The position numbers and the translations under genes were made by a program. DNA of 21,513 nt from an uncultured Succinivibrio sp. (GTDB taxonomy: Bacteria; Pseudomonadota; Gammaproteobacteria; Enterobacterales; Succinivibrionaceae), in the NCBI GenBank assembly GCA_900767695.1, contig CAAGAC010000044.1, positions 1 through 21,513 on the forward strand. The letters are read 5' to 3'. Below the pieces are notes generated by a model. That model saw nothing but the letters and a program-made list of their open reading frames with translations. It searched no databases and had not been told where the DNA came from. Below are positions 16,947 to 21,513 of the stretch, one piece after another (positions within the stretch are counted from its first letter, which is position 1; the number at the start of each line of letters is the position of its first letter).

Positions 16947-18332
16947 TCAAGACGCCTTGCGCGCCCTGCGGCTTGAGGCAAGCCCCATCAGGCAGAAGCA
17001 CAGCCCGATGATGCCAAGGCCGGTTGAGAGCAGGAAGGATGCCGAGAGCGATCCCTGCAGCTCGCCCAGGTACTCGGGCGTTCTCGCCCTCGCTGTCAGA
17101 GTGAGCGCGAACACCGCGCTCACCATCGCCATGCACAGCGACATGCCGGCGTTGCGGGTCATCGACTGCAGCGCGGATACCAGGGCGAAGCGCGTGCGGT
17201 CGACGCTGTTCATGACGATGGTGGTGTTCGGGGCCGAGAAGAGGCCAAAGCCGATGCCGCAGAGCACCTGGCCTAGGAACAGCACCTCCATGGGAGATTG
17301 CGCATCCAGCCTTGAGAAGACGAAGGTGCCGATGGTCGATAGCGTCATGCCGACTGCGACTATGGCGTTGGGGCTCACCTTGGTAGCAAGCCTTCCCGAG
17401 AAGGGCGAGACCAGGCACTGGAGTCCGGGCTCGATGATGAGGATGATCCCGGCCTCCATCGCGGTGAAGCCGCGCAGGAGCTGCAGGTGCATCGAGAGCA
17501 GCAGCGCGATTGCAAAGGTTGCCATGTAGTTGCAAAGCGACGCCCCCAGCGCGCACCCGAGCACCGGGTTCTCCCACAAGAGCGTGATCCTCATGAACGG
17601 GTGCTTCGAGCGCTGCTCGAGCACGAAGTACCAGGCGATGAGCGCGGCGCCGATGGCAAGCGGGACAAGCAGCCTGGCGCTGGAAGTCAGGCGCTCGAGC
17701 GAGTAGAGGAAGAGCGCGAACCCCGCGCAGGATACTGCCATCTTGAAGACGGGGTAGTAGGTGGTGTTGGGGCGGTCGGCCTTGATGTGAAGCGACGTCG
17801 CAACGGCGATGAGGTTCAGCAGCGCCGAGATCACGAACATGCTGCGCCAGCCCAGGGTGTCGGTGAGCACGCCGCCAAGGCTTGGCGAGAGCGTGAGGCC
17901 GGCGTAGACCGAGGCCACCGAAAGCCCGATGGCCGCGCCGCGGTTCTCCTTGGCGATGTTATCACTCAGGACTGCGGTCGCCGTCGCGAAGATCACCGAG
18001 TTCACGCATCCCTGCACGGCGCGCGCGGCCACGAGGATCCAGAAGGTGGGCGAGAGCGCCACCGCGATCGCCGCGGCAGCGGCGGCGGCCGCTCCCAGCG
18101 TGTAGGTCCTGCGGTACCCGAGGCGGTTGGCAAGCGCCGACGAGGGCAGCAGGAAGGCCGTCACCGAGATCACGTAGGCCGAGATGGCGTAGGTGATTAG
18201 ATCGGGACTCACCGCGAACTGGCGCGAGATGGCCTCGACGGCGATGTTGAGCGAGCTCGACATGAACGAGCTTGAGAACGAGGTGAGGCAGACTGATGCC
18301 AGAAGGAATAAGCGCGTGTCCATGGGTGACAT
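16947..18332 (-). CDS. MFS drug exporter (DHA2-type, about 14 helices)
   Basis: This 461-residue inner-membrane protein should export a drug-like or other small compound using the proton gradient. It opens with a helix, SSSLNIAVEAISRQF (motif like the LNIALP block of EmrB/QacA-type exporters) and ends with KAS. The loop between helices 2 and 3 has NRLGYRRTYTLG, a variant of the MFS motif A. RAVQGCVNSVIFATATAVL is a motif-B-like helix and GLSVASVYAGLTLSPSLGGVLTDTLGWRSMF is a motif C. The pattern is that of the 14-helix DHA2 subfamily. The ATG at 18332 is used; an ATG at 18323 is an alternative, and neither has a strong ribosome site. No membrane-fusion partner or adjacent regulator is seen. 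It is divergent from yfcE. Confidence 0.88.
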   Translation of the reverse strand: MSPMDTRLFLLASVCLTSFSSSFMSSSLNIAVEAISRQFAVSPDLITYAISAYVISVTAFLLPSSALANRLGYRRTYTLGAAAAAAAAIAVALSPTFWILVAARAVQGCVNSVIFATATAVLSDNIAKENRGAAIGLSVASVYAGLTLSPSLGGVLTDTLGWRSMFVISALLNLIAVATSLHIKADRPNTTYYPVFKMAVSCAGFALFLYSLERLTSSARLLVPLAIGAALIAWYFVLEQRSKHPFMRITLLWENPVLGCALGASLCNYMATFAIALLLSMHLQLLRGFTAMEAGIILIIEPGLQCLVSPFSGRLATKVSPNAIVAVGMTLSTIGTFVFSRLDAQSPMEVLFLGQVLCGIGFGLFSAPNTTIVMNSVDRTRFALVSALQSMTRNAGMSLCMAMVSAVFALTLTARARTPEYLGELQGSLSASFLLSTGLGIIGLCFCLMGLASSRRARKAS

Positions 18333-18363
18333 TTTAGCCGCTTACGGACCCGCCGCGCATGGC

Positions 18364-18384
18364 CGGGATCCCGCCGCGCGGCGG
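18364..18384. promoter_or_regulatory. Two palindromes in the MFS/yfcE divergent promoter region
   Basis: CGGGATCCCG (18364-18373) overlaps the 14-base perfect palindrome CCGCCGCGCGGCGG (18371-18384) in the 102-base gap between the divergent starts. Either could be an operator or a leader hairpin; no partner site was found. Confidence 0.35.
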
Positions 18385-18434
18385 TCATTGTAAGATTGGA
18401 GGGGCAACCTAGGCGCTTCGAGGGGGACATTGAA

Positions 18435-19025
18435 ATGCGCTACCTGATACTCTCCGACATCCATGGCGGCAACTACGAGCTCAAGGAGGCTCTTAGCTAC
18501 TTCGACAGGCTCAGGTGCGACTTCCTGATCCTGCTTGGCGATCTGCTCAACCACGGGCCGCGCAACCGCGTCCCCGGCGACTACGATCCCATGGAGGTCG
18601 CCCCACAGCTTGAGCAGTACAAGGAGAAGGTCATCGCGGTGCGCGGCAACTGCGACAGCGAGGTGGACCAGATGGTCATCCCCTTCCCCTGCACGGCGCC
18701 CTACGGCTGGGTGCTGGTTCCCTTCGAGGACAGGGTGATCAGGGTGTTCCTGACCCACGGCCACCTCTACCGCTATTCATCAGATGACGATCGCGAGCGC
18801 ATGGGCCTGCGCCGCGGCGACATCGTGCTCTCGGGCCACACCCACGTGAGCGGGATCTTCAGGCAGCCAAGCGGCGTCGTGAACGTGAACCCCGGCTCGA
18901 CCACCATTCCCAAGGGCGGGACCAAGGCCGGGTTCGGCTTCATGGACGAGAGCGGGATCCAGCTCTTCGCGCTCGACGGCTCAAGCGTCGCCGAGCTTCC
19001 CTTCGCCTCGCTCCCAAGGCTCTGA
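18435..19025 (+). CDS. yfcE: YfcE-type metallophosphodiesterase
   Basis: This 196-residue enzyme hydrolyses phosphodiesters in the cytoplasm; its natural substrate is not settled in E. coli. All calcineurin-like metal motifs are present: SDIHG (Asp8, His10), GDLLNHGPRN (Asp36), GNCDSEVD (Asn72), THGH (His108) and GHTH (His135, His137). NPGSTTIPKGG near the C-terminus is characteristic of the YfcE group, and GNCDSEVDQM and NHGPRN match E. coli YfcE closely. AGGGGG lies 8 bases before the ATG at 18435. It is divergent from the MFS gene and followed by a hairpin. Length is near the E. coli protein (184). Confidence 0.93.
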   Translation: MRYLILSDIHGGNYELKEALSYFDRLRCDFLILLGDLLNHGPRNRVPGDYDPMEVAPQLEQYKEKVIAVRGNCDSEVDQMVIPFPCTAPYGWVLVPFEDRVIRVFLTHGHLYRYSSDDDRERMGLRRGDIVLSGHTHVSGIFRQPSGVVNVNPGSTTIPKGGTKAGFGFMDESGIQLFALDGSSVAELPFASLPRL

Positions 19026-19033
19026 CTCGACAG

Positions 19034-19066
19034 GCCCGATCTCCTGCCACAGATGAGAGATCGGGC
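19034..19066 (+). terminator. Possible terminator after yfcE
   Basis: GCCCGATCTC (19034-19043) pairs perfectly with GAGATCGGGC (19057-19066) over a 13-base loop. No T run follows, so termination may be partial. Confidence 0.5.
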
Positions 19067-19093
19067 ACAGATCGGAAATGGCGATTGCGGAGA

Positions 19094-19116
19094 AGAGATC
19101 TGATCTCTGCTAAGAT
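19094..19116 (+). promoter_or_regulatory. Palindromic operator and extended -10 promoter of the YhcH-family gene
   Basis: AGAGATC-T-GATCTCT (19094-19108) is a perfect 15-base palindrome. Directly after it stands TGC TAAGAT (19108-19116), an extended -10. The palindrome fills the -35/-10 spacer, so a regulator bound there should block transcription. Confidence 0.5.
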
Positions 19117-19151
19117 TCAGTCAATCAAACTGCTTTTGGAGAAACAAGCTA

Positions 19152-19604
19152 ATGTTCGCATCATCAATCGATCTTGCCGAGAAGTACGACTACCTCGATC
19201 CGAAGTTCAAGGCCGCCTACAAGTGGCTCAAGGACAACGACGTCACCAAGATGAAGGACGGCCGCTACGACATCGTCGACGGAGTTTTCGCGCTCGTGCA
19301 GCGCTACAAGACCGTGCCGCTTGCCAAGGCCAGGTTCGAGGCCCACAGGGACTACTTCGACATCCAGTACCTCGCCGACGGCGAGGAGACCTTCGGGGTC
19401 GCGCTGCTCAAGGATGCCAAGCTCAACGAGTCCAAGCCCGAGAACGATGTCTGGTTCTACGACACCCCTGAGTTCTACACCCCGGTCAACCTCAAGAAGG
19501 GCGACTTCGTGGTCGTTCCGCCCGAGGAGATCCACATGCCCCGCGCAGCCTACAACGGCAAGGAGATGGACGTGGTGAAGGTCGTGGTCAAGGTCAAGAT
19601 CTGA
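19152..19604 (+). CDS. YhcH/YjgK/YiaL family protein
   Basis: This 150-residue cytoplasmic protein belongs to the YhcH/YjgK/YiaL/EbgC family, cupin-fold proteins encoded in sugar-catabolism loci (sialic acid, xylulose, evolved beta-galactosidase). The family signature is visible: DGRYDIVDGVFALVQRY near residue 36, FEAHRDYFDIQYLADGEE with the metal-site histidine at about 65, DVWFYDTPEF and the C-terminal VVVPPEEIHMPRAAYNG with another histidine. TTTGGAGAA is the ribosome site. It follows yfcE by about 125 bases with its own promoter. What it does in this organism is not known; related proteins are thought to handle sugar anomers or modify sugar intermediates. Confidence 0.9.
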   Translation: MFASSIDLAEKYDYLDPKFKAAYKWLKDNDVTKMKDGRYDIVDGVFALVQRYKTVPLAKARFEAHRDYFDIQYLADGEETFGVALLKDAKLNESKPENDVWFYDTPEFYTPVNLKKGDFVVVPPEEIHMPRAAYNGKEMDVVKVVVKVKI

Positions 19605-19628
19605 CGCAAGACCGCACGCCCAGTTAAA

Positions 19629-19656
19629 GCAAAGGCAGCCGCAAGGCTGCCTTTGC
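19629..19656. terminator. Bidirectional terminator between converging genes
   Basis: GCAAAGGCAGCC pairs with GGCTGCCTTTGC, twelve base pairs, around a GCAA tetraloop. It lies 24 bases after the YhcH-family gene and also serves the exported-protein gene on the other strand, where TTTAACT follows the stem. Confidence 0.75.
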
Positions 19657-19698
19657 CGTCTATGGAAGATGCTAGCACGGGACCCTCCGGGCTCTTGA

Positions 19699-20061
19699 TC
19701 ACTGGTTCCTGAGCACTGCCTGGCACTTCTGCGAGAAGGCCCTCGCCGCCTCAAGCTCCGAGCGCGAGAGGTCGGACTTCTCCTCGGCCTGCTTCAAGCG
19801 CGCGATCATCTGATCGAGCAGGGCATTGTCCGAGCAGTTCTTCACGGTGACGTCCGGCACCTGGTAGGTCGAAGGCGCCGCAGCGTCCTTGGCGGCGTCC
19901 CTCGCGCCATCGTCCTTGGCGGCGGCAGGCGCCGCCTGATCGGCGCTCCTGGTGCCGTCCTGCGAGGCCTGCTGCGCGGCGGGAGCGTCCTCAGCCAGGC
20001 AGGGCAGGGCGGCGCAGGCAATGATTGCGCCCGCGGCAAGGGCAAGGATTGAATGGTTCAT
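19699..20061 (-). CDS. Small exported protein with Ala/Lys/Asp linker
   Basis: This 120-residue protein has a signal peptide (MNHSILALAAGAIIACAALP, cut near CLA/ED), and AGGAGG lies 7 bases before its ATG. After it, an Ala/Gln/Asp/Lys-rich linker (residues about 25-62, with AAAKDD and AAKDAAAPS) leads to a short helical domain with one cysteine near each end (VKNCSDNALLDQMIARLKQ and AFSQKCQAVLRNQ). The two could form a disulfide. The linker resembles the AAKD-rich stretch of the gene at the left edge of the window. Its family is not recognised. It converges with the YhcH-family gene and shares a bidirectional terminator. Confidence 0.75.
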   Translation of the reverse strand: MNHSILALAAGAIIACAALPCLAEDAPAAQQASQDGTRSADQAAPAAAKDDGARDAAKDAAAPSTYQVPDVTVKNCSDNALLDQMIARLKQAEEKSDLSRSELEAARAFSQKCQAVLRNQ

Positions 20062-20100
20062 CTTCTCCTCCTGTGGGTGATGAGGGGATCTTAGCGCGTC

Positions 20101-21204
20101 TTAATCTTCCGATGAGAGGAGGCGCCTGAACTTGGCCATCCTCGAGGAGAGTACCTCCTCGGGCAACGAGGCAGGAGCGGAGGAAAGGCTTTCCATGCCC
20201 GCATCGGCCTTCCTTTCACGAGCCAGCTCGATCTGCTTTCTTGCCGCGCCGCGGCGCTCCGAGTCAGCCGTCCACAAGTCCGCAACTGCGGCGGCGGCGC
20301 CAGCCATGGCGCCTGCCGCAGCCGAGGCGATCGAGGCAAGCCCCAGCCCGCTTGCAAAGCCCGCGACAGCTCCGGCGCCGGTCGCGCCCAGGACGTACTC
20401 GGGCTCGTCAAGCGCAGGCTCGATCAACTGCGCGCAGAACTCTCCTGCTCCTCGTGCCCAGATGTGGAACCCACGGTTTTTCGAGAGATCGTCGCAGACG
20501 CGGTTTCTCAGGAGATCGGCCTCATGCTCGCGCGCAAGAGCCTCCCTTGCGCTAATGCCTCCCTGCCATAACTCGATCTCGGCCTTGCGGATCACGCCCT
20601 CGCGAAGAAAGCCGCGCCTGAAGGCGCCGGCCACTCCATCGAGCCCGCGCGCGTGCTCCTCGCGGATCTTGCCGCGGGTGAGGAAGTCGCGCGTGCACCA
20701 GGCCATGCCCTTGAGCGAGCGCTGATCGTAGAAGAGGGAGTCCTCGATGGTGCCGTAGTTGCTGAGGAGCGACATCGCCGCCCGCGTCGCCTGCTGGGCC
20801 TCGTAGTAGTTCACGTACTTGTGGCCGTCGGCGTACTCGGTCTTGAGCTTGAGGATGAAGGCGTCGTCGTGGAAGGCGCTGGCCCTTGGGTTGAGCTGGC
20901 GGGCAAGGTAGCTGAGATCGAGGATGATCCTCGCGCGCTTGGCCTGTCCGGCGCCAAGCCTCATGATCGGAGGAATGTCGCTGTTGGGGACATTGAGATA
21001 ACGGCTGCCCGAGGCAATCTGCTGGAGGCTCATCTGGTTTGCTATCTGCGCGGTGTCGTACTCGGGCAGTTCGAAGAGCCTGGACGCTTCGTACGATCCC
21101 CCGGCTCCGGGATCGGGAGACTGGTGCTGCGCGTGCGGCATCGCGCACGCGCACTGCCAGAGCAGCAACGCGGCTGTTGCGGCGGCAAAGGCAGGAAGTC
21201 TCAT
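20101..21204 (-). CDS. Exported protein of unknown function with C-terminal small-residue membrane segment
   Basis: This 367-residue protein begins with a signal sequence (MRLPAFAAATAALLLWQCACA). WQC is a poor lipobox, so cleavage by signal peptidase I or a lipid anchor are both possible. Residues about 40-255 are soluble and charged, with SLQQIASGSRYLNVPNSDIP, WCTRDFLTRGKIREEHARG and VCDDLSKNRGFHIWARGAGEFCAQLIEP. Residues about 265-310 form a Gly/Ala-rich hydrophobic run (VLGATGAGAVAGFASGLGLA), glycine-zipper-like, followed by a charged tail. No catalytic motif is obvious. The ATG at 21204 is used; a TTG two codons earlier has no better support. The gene is alone, divergent from the rRNA promoter; no partner is suggested. 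Confidence 0.75.
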   Translation of the reverse strand: MRLPAFAAATAALLLWQCACAMPHAQHQSPDPGAGGSYEASRLFELPEYDTAQIANQMSLQQIASGSRYLNVPNSDIPPIMRLGAGQAKRARIILDLSYLARQLNPRASAFHDDAFILKLKTEYADGHKYVNYYEAQQATRAAMSLLSNYGTIEDSLFYDQRSLKGMAWCTRDFLTRGKIREEHARGLDGVAGAFRRGFLREGVIRKAEIELWQGGISAREALAREHEADLLRNRVCDDLSKNRGFHIWARGAGEFCAQLIEPALDEPEYVLGATGAGAVAGFASGLGLASIASAAAGAMAGAAAAVADLWTADSERRGAARKQIELARERKADAGMESLSSAPASLPEEVLSSRMAKFRRLLSSED

Positions 21205-21372
21205 CGGCAAAGCACCTATCCAATCCAGTAGACTTCTAGCATTTTGGAATATCAGGCAGGAATGGACTCTGGACGCACGGTGTTTTTTTGAATCAAATCA
21301 CATTTATTTACTATAAAATCAAAATGTTGAATAGGATTGCAAAGGGTTTGGGCAAAAAAAGTTAAAAATTGT

Positions 21373-21400
21373 TTGACACTCGGATTTAAATCTCTATAAT
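21373..21400 (+). promoter_or_regulatory. Ribosomal RNA operon promoter
   Basis: TTGACA (21373-21378) and TATAAT (21395-21400), both perfect consensus, are 16 bases apart. An AT-rich stretch with A and T tracts (about 21285-21372) lies directly upstream and could be an UP element. The following sequence has rRNA leader features. Confidence 0.88.
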
Positions 21401-21513
21401 GCATTTCCGTTGTCGCAAGACACCGCCCCTTCGAGCAAGGGGAGAGAAAAAGTTCTTTGAAAACAAGTACGGACAATCTGTGTGGGCCCTCTGGAAAGAG
21501 GGAAGACTAAAGA
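21401..21513 (+). other. rRNA leader with boxA-type antitermination signal (16S gene beyond the edge)
   Basis: In order: a hairpin CCCCTT-CGAGC-AAGGGG (21426-21442) in the place of boxB, a boxA-like GTTCTTTGAAAAC (21452-21464), the block GACAATCTGTGTGGGC (21472-21487), nearly identical to the E. coli rRNA leader, and a hairpin CCCTCT-GGAA-AGAGGG (21487-21502). This arrangement is where the Nus antitermination complex forms and where processing of the 16S precursor starts. No 16S sequence is visible before the window ends. Confidence 0.8.

Overview
The window is about 21.5 kb of GC-rich (by eye roughly 60%), densely coded bacterial chromosome. The right edge ends in a ribosomal RNA operon promoter and leader. 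That leader carries a boxA-like element and the block GACAATCTGTGTGGGC, which precedes rRNA genes in E. coli and relatives. Together with close resemblance of several proteins to E. coli YtfQ, YtfR, YjfF, YfcE and YiaL/YhcH, this points to a gammaproteobacterium. A gut-associated, succinate-type member of the Aeromonadales is a guess, not shown by the sequence.

Left part (1-2065): the C-terminal part of a low-complexity Ala/Lys/Asp protein with a SrfA-like C-terminal domain, then two coiled-coil lipoproteins, closed by a rho-independent terminator. Next (2066-7190) is a complete sugar ABC transporter of the galactofuranose type (ytfQ, ytfR, ytfT, yjfF). It has a LacI/PurR-like operator in its promoter region and a striking run of perfect GC hairpins between the binding-protein gene and the ATPase gene. 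Then (7190-9000) comes an AT-richer, decayed restriction-modification pair. The methyltransferase carries a nonsense codon and a one-base frameshift, and the PD-(D/E)xK endonuclease remnant has a nonsense codon and a doubtful C-terminus.

Centre (9000-12190): a complete tripartite tricarboxylate transporter (tctC, tctB, tctA), again with a hairpin between the binding-protein gene and the membrane genes, then a small secreted protein of unknown function. From 12990 to 15410 an FGGY-family sugar kinase (minus strand) is divergent from a stand-alone glucose-type PTS IIA protein. The kinase promoter carries the same 14-base operator, in the same orientation, as the ytfQ promoter. A related site (13 of 15 bases) lies in front of tctC. 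This suggests one LacI-family regulator controlling an ABC sugar transporter, a sugar kinase and possibly a carboxylate transporter.

Right part (15475-21513): a broken AAA-ATPase-like gene with an early stop, a 14-helix-type MFS exporter divergent from a YfcE phosphodiesterase, a YhcH/YjgK/YiaL sugar-metabolism protein behind a palindromic promoter, two exported proteins of unknown function on the minus strand, and the rRNA operon promoter and leader. No CRISPR array, insertion sequence or tRNA gene was seen. The most notable features are the shared operator, the hairpin array and the freshly dead restriction-modification locus.
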